NCBI GenBank assembly: GCA_910577395.1
Contig: CAJTLG010000003.1
Coordinates: 62,001 to 126,000, forward strand
Reading direction: 5' to 3'
DNA: 64,000 nt
DNA from: an uncultured Vampirovibrio sp.
GTDB lineage: Bacteria; Cyanobacteriota; Vampirovibrionia; Gastranaerophilales; Gastranaerophilaceae
A program made the position numbers and the translations under genes. The notes under the pieces were generated by a model. It did no database searches, was not told the origin of the DNA, and saw nothing but the letters and a program-made list of their open reading frames with translations. Of the stretch, positions 1 to 7,996 are shown one piece after another (the stretch's first letter is position 1; each line of letters begins with the position of its first letter).

Positions 1-921
1 AATCTTAAAGAAGAAGATTGGCAAAGAATGGAGGCTTTAAGGCTTTCCCCCCTTTATATATCTATTCATACCACAAACCCTGATTTAAGGGTAAAAATGC
101 TTAATAATAAGCGTGCAGGAGAAATTTTAAATATACTGGATAGATTTAAAAAGCTTGGGATAGAACTTCATGGCCAGATTGTATTGTGTCCTGAAATTAA
201 TGACGGTAAAGAGCTTCAAAGAACATTGGATGACTTAAAGAAATATAAAAAAATATTAAAATCCCTTGCGGTAGTACCTGTGGGGGTTAGCAAATACAGG
301 GAAGGAGATTTGCTAAAGCCGCTTTCAAAAGCAAACGCCTGCAGAGTTATTGATATGCTTGATGAATTTAATATATGCCAAAAAAAGCATATTGCTATGG
401 CTTCCGATGAGATATTTTTAACGGCAGAAAGAGAAATCCCCAATAAAAAATATTATGGGGATTTTGTTCAGATTGAAGATGGGGTTGGTGCAATAAGGCT
501 TTTAGAAGACAGTTTTCAAAAATGCAAAAAAAGGTTAAAGAAAGCACTTCCTAAAAAGAAAAAAGTTTCGCTTTTAACAGGTTCTATTGCGGCAGGATTA
601 TTCAATAAATTTAATAAAGAAATTAATACTGAAAATCTTGAATTTGAAGTAATAGAAGTTAAAAATAACTTTTTTGGAGATAAAATTAATGTTGCAGGGC
701 TTGTAACGGGTTCTGATATATTAAAAACCATTGAAAATAAATGTTTTGAGCATGTTATTATTCCTTCTGTTATGCTAAAGGAAGGTACGGACGAATTTTT
801 AGACGGAATTAAAATTTCGGATATCGAAAAAAAACTTGCAAAAAACTCTAAAAACTCTATTATACATATAATTGAAGACTGCTATAGTTTTGATGAAGTT
901 TTAAAAATTTTAAATAAATAA
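1..921 (+). CDS. DUF512-family radical-SAM-like protein (5' truncated by window edge)
   Basis: The reading frame is open from base 1, so the true start lies left of the window; 306 residues are visible. The stretch LSPLYISIHTTNP and the C-terminal GLVTGSDI and EFLDGIKISDIE signatures are typical of the DUF512 family, whose full-length members carry a PDZ-like N-terminus, a radical-SAM-like core and a C-terminal DUF512 domain. Only the last part of the core and the DUF512 domain are visible, so the cluster-binding cysteines cannot be checked. The biochemical role of the family is not settled. It ends 25 bp before ffh, which has its own -10 box, so co-transcription is not needed. Confidence 0.8.
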   Translation, partial: NLKEEDWQRMEALRLSPLYISIHTTNPDLRVKMLNNKRAGEILNILDRFKKLGIELHGQIVLCPEINDGKELQRTLDDLKKYKKILKSLAVVPVGVSKYREGDLLKPLSKANACRVIDMLDEFNICQKKHIAMASDEIFLTAEREIPNKKYYGDFVQIEDGVGAIRLLEDSFQKCKKRLKKALPKKKKVSLLTGSIAAGLFNKFNKEINTENLEFEVIEVKNNFFGDKINVAGLVTGSDILKTIENKCFEHVIIPSVMLKEGTDEFLDGIKISDIEKKLAKNSKNSIIHIIEDCYSFDEVLKILNK

Positions 922-932
922 AATTATCGTAG

Positions 933-938
933 TATAAT
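933..938 (+). promoter_or_regulatory. -10 box (TATAAT) of a probably leaderless ffh promoter
   Basis: A perfect TATAAT sits 8 nt before the ffh ATG and there is no Shine-Dalgarno between them. A start site about 7 nt downstream of the box would fall at or next to the ATG, implying a leaderless mRNA. Confidence 0.55.
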
Positions 939-946
939 TTTGTTAT

Positions 947-2326
947 ATGTTTGACAATTTATCTGAAAGATTACAGGAAATTATTCATAAAACCTCCTCA
1001 AATTCAACTTTAACAGAGGAGAATATGTCCGATGCTCTTCGTGAAATAAGAAGAGCCCTTCTTGCAAGTGATGTATCTTTAAATGTTGTAAAGTCATTTA
1101 TTTCCAAAGTTAAGGAAAAGGCGGAAGGCGAAGATGTTTTAAGAAGTGTTAAGCCCGGACAGATGCTTGTAAAAATTGTATCTGATGAGCTTGGAAATTT
1201 GCTCGGGGAAAAGAATTCCCCCCTAAAGCTTGATACTAATCCAAGTATTATAATGATGCTTGGGTTGCAGGGGAGCGGTAAAACAACTTCCAGTGCAAAG
1301 CTTGCCCTAAGATTAAAAAATGAAGGCAAAAAGCCCTTGCTTGTTGCAATGGATGTATACAGGCCTGCTGCAATTGGGCAATTAAAAACTCTTGCTGAAG
1401 ATACGAAAATGGATTTCTTTATACTTGAAGGGTCAAAAGATGTTGCAGAAATTGCAAAAAAAGCCCTCGAATACGCTAAATCCAATAATAACAATGTATT
1501 AATCTTTGATACGGCAGGTCGTTTGCAGATTGATGCGGATATGATGTCTGAACTTTTAATTATAGACAAGCTTTTCCCTATTAACGAAAAACTTCTTGTT
1601 GTAGATTCCATGACAGGCCAGGAAGCTGTTGATATAGCAAAGAATTTTGATGAACAATTAAATATTACAGGCACAATATTAACAAAGCTTGACGGTGATA
1701 CAAGAGGCGGATGTGCCTTAAGTATAGTTTATTCGACAGGAAAACCAATAAAATTAATTGGTACTGGCGAAAAAATATCCCCGCTTGAAGATTTTCACCC
1801 CGATAGAATGGCTGGCAGAATTCTTGGTATGGGTGATATCGTAAGTCTTGTTGAAAAGGCTCAGGAGGCCTATGATGAAAAACAGGCTAAAGAATTTGAA
1901 GAAAGCCTTTTAAAGAATAAATTTTCATTTAATGATTTTTTAAGATTTCAAAAACAAATGAAGATGTTTGGTTCTCTGGATAATCTTTTAAGCTTGCTGC
2001 CTATCCCCGGGTTAAGCAAGGATGACAGGCAAAAAGTTTCGCATGAAGGGGAAAAACAGTTTAAAAAAATAGAAGTTATGATAAGCTCTATGACACCTGA
2101 TGAGCGTGCTAATCCTGATATTTTAAATGCAAGCAGGAAAAAACGTATAGCTCTGGGTGCAGGTGTTAGCATGAGTGAGTTTAATGCATTTATAATGCAA
2201 TTTGATACTATGGCCAAAATGATGAAGGGCTTTAAAGATATCAAAAACACATTTAAAGGCCCAAAGGCAAAACAAAAGGCAAAATTAATGGCAAAAATGA
2301 AAAATAACGGAGGATTTCCTTTTTAA
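947..2326 (+). CDS. ffh: Signal recognition particle protein Ffh (SRP54 GTPase)
   Basis: 459 residues, the usual length for bacterial Ffh. The N domain occupies roughly residues 1-90. The G domain shows the P-loop GLQGSGKTT (about 106-114), DVYRPAA, DTAGR and TKLDGDTRGG. The methionine-rich M domain (from about 295) ends in a basic Lys/Met-rich tail that would contact 4.5S RNA and signal sequences. Ffh binds signal peptides of nascent membrane proteins and docks on FtsY at the cytoplasmic membrane. The ATG follows a TATAAT by 8 nt with no Shine-Dalgarno. A membrane orphan follows after 2 nt, so the two are probably co-transcribed. Confidence 0.98.
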   Translation: MFDNLSERLQEIIHKTSSNSTLTEENMSDALREIRRALLASDVSLNVVKSFISKVKEKAEGEDVLRSVKPGQMLVKIVSDELGNLLGEKNSPLKLDTNPSIIMMLGLQGSGKTTSSAKLALRLKNEGKKPLLVAMDVYRPAAIGQLKTLAEDTKMDFFILEGSKDVAEIAKKALEYAKSNNNNVLIFDTAGRLQIDADMMSELLIIDKLFPINEKLLVVDSMTGQEAVDIAKNFDEQLNITGTILTKLDGDTRGGCALSIVYSTGKPIKLIGTGEKISPLEDFHPDRMAGRILGMGDIVSLVEKAQEAYDEKQAKEFEESLLKNKFSFNDFLRFQKQMKMFGSLDNLLSLLPIPGLSKDDRQKVSHEGEKQFKKIEVMISSMTPDERANPDILNASRKKRIALGAGVSMSEFNAFIMQFDTMAKMMKGFKDIKNTFKGPKAKQKAKLMAKMKNNGGFPF

Positions 2327-2328
2327 TT

Positions 2329-2829
2329 ATGAAGAAGATTTTAAGAAAGATAACTGATGCAATAGTCGAATTTTTTACTGTCAGAAGAAACGGCAAGAGA
2401 AGACTTAGAACATTTTTAACAAAAGGGCAGATGTATGTTCTTATTTTTATACTGGCAATCGGTTGTGTATACGGAATATTTAAAACATCAGAATATTATA
2501 TGAGCATAGATTGTTCAAAAATTAAAAATCAGTGTGTAATTTCAAAAAAAAATTCACCCGATGCTGAACCTATTGTCATAAGGCAATTTCCTGTCGGTAT
2601 TATTTATGAGGTGAAAGTAGAAAAAAGAAAACTTGAAAACGGAAAAGAAATTTTTGATATTCTGCTTGATAATGGCCCGTTTGGCGAAGATGTCTTTATC
2701 GATTATGGTTTTGAAAATGTTATAAAAGCAAATACTGTAAAGATGAAAATGGATAAATATCTCACTACAACGGCAGAAGAATTTTCAATTACTAAACGCT
2801 GCTATTTTAATGATTATTTTTGCTTTTAA
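2329..2829 (+). CDS. Hypothetical single-pass membrane protein
   Basis: 166 residues, not recognised. A basic N-terminus (about 1-28) is followed by one hydrophobic segment (about 31-49, YVLIFILAIGCVYGIF) and a mainly beta-looking domain, predicted outside the membrane, with cysteines near residues 63, 69, 160 and 165. The ATG lies 2 nt after the ffh stop, with a GGAGG about 15 nt upstream inside ffh, so it is probably translated from the ffh transcript. The charge pattern suggests N-in/C-out topology. No known domain is visible; co-transcription with ffh is the only functional hint. Confidence 0.75.
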   Translation: MKKILRKITDAIVEFFTVRRNGKRRLRTFLTKGQMYVLIFILAIGCVYGIFKTSEYYMSIDCSKIKNQCVISKKNSPDAEPIVIRQFPVGIIYEVKVEKRKLENGKEIFDILLDNGPFGEDVFIDYGFENVIKANTVKMKMDKYLTTTAEEFSITKRCYFNDYFCF

Positions 2830-2911
2830 GGGTTGCTTTTAAAATATCTTTGTGTTTTTATGTTGTGTAGTAGATTATGTAGTAAAGCAAACAAAAGAAA
2901 GACGAACAAAA

Positions 2912-3313
2912 GTGGTTAAGATTAGACTGAAAAGACTTGGATATAAGAAAAACCCGACATACAGAATAGTTGTAATAGATTCACGTTCTAAAAGAGAAGG
3001 CGCCCCTATTGAGGAGCTTGGTTTCTATAATCCAAAAACAAAAGAAATGAAATTAAATAAAGAAAGCGCTGAAGGTTGGGTTAAAAAAGGTGCCCAGGCT
3101 ACTGAAACAGTTGCTTATTTAATTAAAAATTGTGATGAAAACGGTAATCTTGTTTATAACAAGAAAACTGAACAAAAATTGTCCAAAAAAGCTTTGGCTA
3201 AATTAGAAGCACAAAAACAAGAAGAAGCCGCCCAGGCAGAGGCTGCGGCAGCGGAAGCTGCGGCGCAAGCGGCAGAAAGTGCAGATAATGAGGCTAAAGA
3301 AGCGGAAGCATAG
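2912..3313 (+). CDS. rpsP: 30S ribosomal protein S16
   Basis: The S16 signature MVKIRLKRLGYKKNPTYRIV appears when translation starts at GTG 2912; an upstream in-frame GTG (2852) would add 20 residues not found in S16, so 2912 is chosen. The canonical S16 core (about 90 residues, with YRIVVIDSRSKREG and EELGFYNP) is followed by an unusual Ala/Glu-rich tail of about 35 residues, giving 133 in total. Such tails occur in some lineages and are probably disordered. A strong intrinsic terminator follows. The Shine-Dalgarno is weak. S16 binds 16S rRNA during assembly of the 30S body. Confidence 0.95.
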   Translation: MVKIRLKRLGYKKNPTYRIVVIDSRSKREGAPIEELGFYNPKTKEMKLNKESAEGWVKKGAQATETVAYLIKNCDENGNLVYNKKTEQKLSKKALAKLEAQKQEEAAQAEAAAAEAAAQAAESADNEAKEAEA

Positions 3314-3332
3314 ATTTTAAAAAGAACACTTT

Positions 3333-3365
3333 ATGAGCCTCAACAAAATGAGGCTCATTTTTTTT
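3333..3365 (+). terminator. Intrinsic terminator after rpsP
   Basis: Perfect 9-bp stem ATGAGCCTC / GAGGCTCAT around an 8-nt loop, followed by a run of T. Confidence 0.93.
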
Positions 3366-3406
3366 ATTAAGCCGGGACTAAAATTAAGAATTAAGGAGAT
3401 ATATAA

Positions 3407-4597
3407 ATGGAAACCAAAACCTATACCATACAACCTTCAAAACGTATATTAAACCTGCCTAAGTATATTTTTGCAGAGCTTGATGAATGGAAAGAGGAAG
3501 CAAGAGCCAGAGGCATGGAATTAATTGACCTTGGTATAGGAAATCCTGATGGTGCAACACCTGAACCCATTGTTAAAGCTGCACTTGAATCAATACAAAA
3601 ACCTGAAAGCCACGGTTATCCAAGCTTTAGAGGCAAAAAAGAATTCAGGGAAGAAATTTCAAAATGGATGAAAAGAAGATATGATGTTGATATTGACCCC
3701 AAAACCGAAATTCAAACACTAATTGGGGCTAAAGAAGGACTTGCAAATATTGCTATGGCATTTACTGACCCCGGGGATATCAATATTGTGCCGGACCCTT
3801 ATTATCCTGTTTTATCAAGAGGCACCTGGGTTGCAGGCGGGGAAGTATATCATGTTCCGCTTACTGATGAAAATGATTATCTGCCTGATTTAGATACTAT
3901 ACCTGTAGATGTTGCGCGCAGGGCTAAAATGTTTATTATAAATTACCCGAATAACCCTACAGGTGCCACAGCCCCTGTTGAATTTCTTGAAAAAGTTGTT
4001 GATTTTTGCAGAAAATATGAAATTCTTCTCGTATCAGATATGGCTTATGGTGAGGTTTGTTATGATAATTACCGTCCGACAAGCATATTTAAAATAAGAG
4101 GTGCAAAAGAAATTGCCGTTGAATTTCATAGTTTTTCTAAAACATTTAATATGGCCGGTTGGAGAGCAGGCTTTGTATGCGGTAAAAAAGAATTCATAGA
4201 TGTAATTTATGCTATGAAATCAAATCTTGACTACGGCACATCTACAATTGTGCAGGATGCTTGTATTGCGGCTTTAAATGTTGATTACAAACATGTTCAA
4301 AATATTATGGATAAATATAATTCCCGCCGCGAAATAACAGCAAAAGGCTTTAACTCTTTAGGCTGGACAATGAAAAGAAGTTCTGCAACCATGTATTTTT
4401 GGTTAAAAATACCAAAAGGTTACACTTCAAAAGAATGGTGCAAAATGGTTCTGGATAAGACAGGCGTTGTATTTACACCGGGTATTGCTTTTGGAAACTA
4501 CAGCGATGACCACTTTAGGGTTTCCATAGTTCAGCCTACTGAAAAACTCAAAGAGGCATTCAGACGTCTTGATGAGGCAGGCATTCGATACGAATAA
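3407..4597 (+). CDS. dapL: LL-diaminopimelate aminotransferase (class I/II PLP aminotransferase)
   Basis: 396 residues, the usual length. Fold-type I aminotransferase motifs are clear: NPDGATPEP and YPSFRG near the N-terminus, NYPNNPTGA, VSDMAYGE, and the PLP lysine in SFSKTFNMAGWRAGF (about residue 245), with a C-terminal FRVSIVQP. These match the DapL group, which converts tetrahydrodipicolinate to LL-diaminopimelate in one step, the route used by Cyanobacteria for lysine and peptidoglycan. A close relative such as an alanine/aspartate aminotransferase cannot be excluded from motifs alone. A strong AAGGAG ribosome binding site lies 8 nt before the ATG. Transcribed separately, after the rpsP terminator. 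Confidence 0.85.
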   Translation: METKTYTIQPSKRILNLPKYIFAELDEWKEEARARGMELIDLGIGNPDGATPEPIVKAALESIQKPESHGYPSFRGKKEFREEISKWMKRRYDVDIDPKTEIQTLIGAKEGLANIAMAFTDPGDINIVPDPYYPVLSRGTWVAGGEVYHVPLTDENDYLPDLDTIPVDVARRAKMFIINYPNNPTGATAPVEFLEKVVDFCRKYEILLVSDMAYGEVCYDNYRPTSIFKIRGAKEIAVEFHSFSKTFNMAGWRAGFVCGKKEFIDVIYAMKSNLDYGTSTIVQDACIAALNVDYKHVQNIMDKYNSRREITAKGFNSLGWTMKRSSATMYFWLKIPKGYTSKEWCKMVLDKTGVVFTPGIAFGNYSDDHFRVSIVQPTEKLKEAFRRLDEAGIRYE

Positions 4598-4723
4598 GGA
4601 TATAAATTACATACTTTGTGGAAATATATAACTAATAATAATGATGTAAAAAAACGTAAAATATTTTACTTATTCTAAGATATATAGTAATATTTGATTA
4701 TTGATATTATGAGGTCTGCTTTT

Positions 4724-4999
4724 ATGAAGTTGAACACAAAACGCTTAAAAAAATCTAAAGCACAAAGCTTGATTGAATATGCTCTGATTTTAGCAATGGT
4801 AACAGTTATTGCGGTTACTGCTCTGCAGCTTTTAGGCTCTAATATGGCAAATACCTTAAAGAAATCTGCAACCACAATCAATACCGGTGCTGATGATGTT
4901 CAGGAAAAAGCATGTACAGCATTAGGCGGCACCTGGAAAGCGGGTACGGCAGAAGGTGAGGCCGGAACCTGCGATATGGATGATGCAACAAGCAATTAA
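4724..4999 (+). CDS. Flp/Fap-type class IVb pilin-like protein
   Basis: 91 residues. A short basic leader (MKLNTKRLKKSKA) precedes QSLIEYALILAMVTVIAVTALQLLG, a hydrophobic helix with the QSLIEYxL signature of Flp pilins. The glutamate five residues into the mature helix is required for prepilin processing in this family. The C-terminus is small and carries two cysteines (about residues 66 and 84). ATG 4724 is chosen because GAGG lies 9 nt upstream; earlier in-frame starts lack a binding site. No tad/cpa or prepilin peptidase genes are nearby, so its export system must be elsewhere. The stop overlaps the kdsB stop tail to tail. Confidence 0.8.
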   Translation: MKLNTKRLKKSKAQSLIEYALILAMVTVIAVTALQLLGSNMANTLKKSATTINTGADDVQEKACTALGGTWKAGTAEGEAGTCDMDDATSN

Positions 5000-5748
5000 T
5001 TTTGTTGTTCTTCTATAATATTTTTAAACTTTCCAAAATCCTGTATGGTGTCAATCCCTACAGGATTTAAGTTTGTAAGGATAACTTTAATTGTCATACC
5101 GTTATACAGGGCGCGAAGCTGTTCTAGTGATTCTGTCTTTTCTATCATGGCCATTTCAAGCGATGTCATTTTTAAAAGACTTTCTCTTTTATAAGCATAC
5201 ATCCCGATATGTGCATAATAATGTGCAAATTCTTCATTTCTTGGGTATGGAACAGGATATCTTGAAAAATAAAGTGCCATATTGTCTTTATTAAATACGC
5301 ATTTTACACAATTAGGGCTATCTATCTGTTCCTTATCTGTAATTTCCCGTACAAGTGTTGATATATCCGCCGTTGAATTGTGCAGAGCACCAATTAGCGA
5401 ATCTATAACCCCGCTTTCCATTTGCGGTTCATCACCTTGCAGGTTTAAAATGTATTCAAATTCAGGATGTCTTTTAGCAACTTCTGCTATCCTGTCAGAG
5501 CCTGATTTATGCTCAGCAGATGTCATTTCAACATTTCCGCCGAATTTTTTTACCGTATTATAAATTTCGTCACTATCGCATGCTATAATTACTTCGGATG
5601 CAAGTTTTGCCTTTTTTGCAGCCTCATATACCCATTGGATAACAGGTTTGCCGCCCGCTTCAAGCAGCAGCTTATTTTTAAGTCTTGAAGAGTTTAATCT
5701 TGCAGGGATAATTATAACCGTTTTTTTAATCTTTTCTAAATCTTTCAT
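4996..5748 (-). CDS. kdsB: 3-deoxy-manno-octulosonate cytidylyltransferase
   Basis: 250 residues, the usual length. IIPARLNSSRLKNKLLL near the N-terminus is the nucleotide-binding signature of CMP-Kdo synthetases, followed by ACDSDEI, SGSDRIAEV and LQGDEPQ. The enzyme activates Kdo with CTP for lipid A inner core assembly, so the organism should have an outer membrane with LPS. The ATG has a good GAGGAAG site 4 nt upstream. It follows the TPR gene after 26 bp on the same strand and is probably co-transcribed. It overlaps the convergent pilin gene by 4 bp. Confidence 0.96.
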   Translation of the reverse strand: MKDLEKIKKTVIIIPARLNSSRLKNKLLLEAGGKPVIQWVYEAAKKAKLASEVIIACDSDEIYNTVKKFGGNVEMTSAEHKSGSDRIAEVAKRHPEFEYILNLQGDEPQMESGVIDSLIGALHNSTADISTLVREITDKEQIDSPNCVKCVFNKDNMALYFSRYPVPYPRNEEFAHYYAHIGMYAYKRESLLKMTSLEMAMIEKTESLEQLRALYNGMTIKVILTNLNPVGIDTIQDFGKFKNIIEEQQN

Positions 5749-5774
5749 TATACTTCCTCTAAAAATTTATATTC

Positions 5775-7841
5775 TTAATAATATTTTTCTCCAAGCTTAA
5801 TTACCTTATCCTGGGCTTTTTTAAGCATCTTTTCATCGCTCACTTCAGCCCCTAGAAATTTTTCATACTCTTCCAGTGCCTGGCGCTCCTTGCCCTGTTT
5901 TTCCAGAATTTCTGCCATATAAAAATGTGCGGTATAATAGGTGCGGTCAAGTTTTAAAGTCTTTTCAAAATTTTTATAGGCATTGTTTATATCATTTATA
6001 TTATTATATGTTAGTGCTTTATAATAATATACATTTGGGTTTGCGGGGTACAGTTTTTCTGCTTTATTTAATTCTGTAATCGTATTTTTATAATCTTTCT
6101 TTTTAAACAGGTTATAAGCTTTGTTTAGAGTATTATTTACATCCTGCTCTTTTAAATAGCTTAACAGTTTTCTTGCCTTAAGGTTTTTTTTGTCTAATCC
6201 TATGGCCTTTTCAAGGTACCCTTCAGCCTTTTGCTTGCTATTTAAATCAAGATATAAAAGTGCAGTGCTGTAGTATAAATCAGAATTAACAGGGTCAAGC
6301 TTTATTGCCTGGGCCATATTATTCACAGCAGCTTTATAATTTTTTAAAGATTTATAACAATTTGCCAAAGATTCATATGTGGCAGCATCTTTTGGATTAA
6401 TTTGGCTGTAAATTTTTATTGCCTTAGAGTATTCCCTGTTTGCCATATAGGAAAGAGCTATTGAGTTTTTTTGCGAAATGGTGTTTTTGCTTGCATAACT
6501 ATAGATTTTTTTTATTTCGGGGTCATTTGGCAGGTTTTTGTACGCTTGACGTGCAAGTTCATAGGCGTTGGATGTTTGGCCTTCAAGTTCGTATATTTTA
6601 TAAAGCTGTACATAAGCCCTGCTGTCTTTTGGTGCAGTCTTAATTGCCTGTTTATAAACATTGATTGAATCTTTTACCATATTTTTTTGATACAGGGTGC
6701 TTGCAAGAGTGTTATAAAATTTTGCATTCGGTACAAATTTTTTGTTTAAAGGGTAAAAGGTTTTAATAATATCGGGTGTGCTTTTTTTGCCTGAAAGCAT
6801 TTTGTACAGGCCGTATTGCGCCTGTTTTGAATCCGGGTATAGTGCAAGTATTACCTGATAATCTTTAATTGCACTGTTAGCGTTGCCGGTTGCCTTATAG
6901 CTTTTTGCTCGTGCAATTCTTATTTGTGTTTCATACGGGTTATTTGCAAGGATAGAGTTGTAAACATTTATTGCATTTTTGTATTCACACATATCAAAAA
7001 GCAAGTTGCCAAGATAATACTTTAGAAAAATATCATCAGGTCTTAAATTTATTGCTTTAGAGAATAATTCATATGTTTTTTCGTATTCTTTTAATTTTTG
7101 ATATGCAAGTCCTAAAACCTCGTATGCGTTTTCATCTTCTGTGTTGGTTTGAATATCAGTTTCATATATTTGCACAATATCATTTAAAATCTCATAATCT
7201 TCCGTAAGGTTAATTGTAGTTTCAAAATATTCTTTAGCCTCATCATTTTTGCCTGCCTCTTTATATAATTTGCCTGCCTTATAGGTTATGCAATAATTTT
7301 CAGGTTCAATCAATAATGCTTTTTCATAAAAGATTATGGCTGCATCAGGGTTATTAAATTGTTTTGATATATCGCCAAGATATTCATAGCAGATTTCTTT
7401 AGAATAATCTTCACCTGCAAGCTCTAAAAATTCATAGGCGCTTGCAAAATATTTTTCTTCAAGATACAGATTTCTGGCTATTTCAAGACGGTTGCTTTTA
7501 CTATTTTCAAAGCCGGATTTAGCATATGTGTTTTGAAGTTTTTTATAATATTTTAAGTATGCTTCGCTGTCTTTATTTTTTCTTAGAAAATAAAGAATAC
7601 TCCTGATATCGTCTGCTTGCGCTTCATAATCTCTTTTTAGCCCGTGGATAAATACTCTTCGCTTCATAATTGAAATATATGCATCTGCCGTTTGTTGGTT
7701 TGGGCTTTCTATTAGGTTGTTTGCAGCAGTTATAACCTTAGCGCTTGTTTCGCATTTAGCTTCGGCATTTTGCGGCATAATAGATAAAACTGCAAGGCAG
7801 AGAACTAAAGCAAATGTGCTTGTTAAATTTCCGATTTTCAT
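5775..7841 (-). CDS. Exported tetratricopeptide-repeat protein
   Basis: 688 residues. An N-terminal signal peptide (hydrophobic 8-24, then AEA before K/C) could be cleaved near residue 28. The rest is almost entirely TPR units, with recurring patterns such as YEYLGDISKQFNNPDAAIIF and AYEVLGLAYQKLKEYEKTY. Such proteins act as periplasmic or envelope scaffolds, for example in polysaccharide or outer-membrane assembly. No catalytic domain is visible. AAGGAG lies 5 nt before the ATG. kdsB follows downstream, which weakly suggests an envelope role. Confidence 0.88.
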   Translation of the reverse strand: MKIGNLTSTFALVLCLAVLSIMPQNAEAKCETSAKVITAANNLIESPNQQTADAYISIMKRRVFIHGLKRDYEAQADDIRSILYFLRKNKDSEAYLKYYKKLQNTYAKSGFENSKSNRLEIARNLYLEEKYFASAYEFLELAGEDYSKEICYEYLGDISKQFNNPDAAIIFYEKALLIEPENYCITYKAGKLYKEAGKNDEAKEYFETTINLTEDYEILNDIVQIYETDIQTNTEDENAYEVLGLAYQKLKEYEKTYELFSKAINLRPDDIFLKYYLGNLLFDMCEYKNAINVYNSILANNPYETQIRIARAKSYKATGNANSAIKDYQVILALYPDSKQAQYGLYKMLSGKKSTPDIIKTFYPLNKKFVPNAKFYNTLASTLYQKNMVKDSINVYKQAIKTAPKDSRAYVQLYKIYELEGQTSNAYELARQAYKNLPNDPEIKKIYSYASKNTISQKNSIALSYMANREYSKAIKIYSQINPKDAATYESLANCYKSLKNYKAAVNNMAQAIKLDPVNSDLYYSTALLYLDLNSKQKAEGYLEKAIGLDKKNLKARKLLSYLKEQDVNNTLNKAYNLFKKKDYKNTITELNKAEKLYPANPNVYYYKALTYNNINDINNAYKNFEKTLKLDRTYYTAHFYMAEILEKQGKERQALEEYEKFLGAEVSDEKMLKKAQDKVIKLGEKYY

Positions 7842-7932
7842 TAAACTCCTTAAATATTTTTATAGTCTAATCTTATACAAAATTTTAAATTTGTACAACC
7901 TTATAACGGGGTAATAGTTAATTATATATACT

Positions 7933-7970
7933 AAAACACCCGCCTTATTTATTGAGCGGGTGTTTTATTT
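7933..7970 (-). terminator. Intrinsic terminator after tpsA
   Basis: An 11-bp perfect stem (AAAACACCCGC / GCGGGTGTTTT) with a 12-nt loop. A flanking T run exists on the plus side and the A-rich arms allow function in both directions. It lies about 30 bp past the tpsA stop. Confidence 0.85.
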
Positions 7971-7996
7971 TAGTTGACTTTATCGATTTTACTTGA

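Noticed and set aside
985..1674. 229-codon minus-strand frame inside ffh
   Set aside because: Antisense shadow of a strongly conserved gene.
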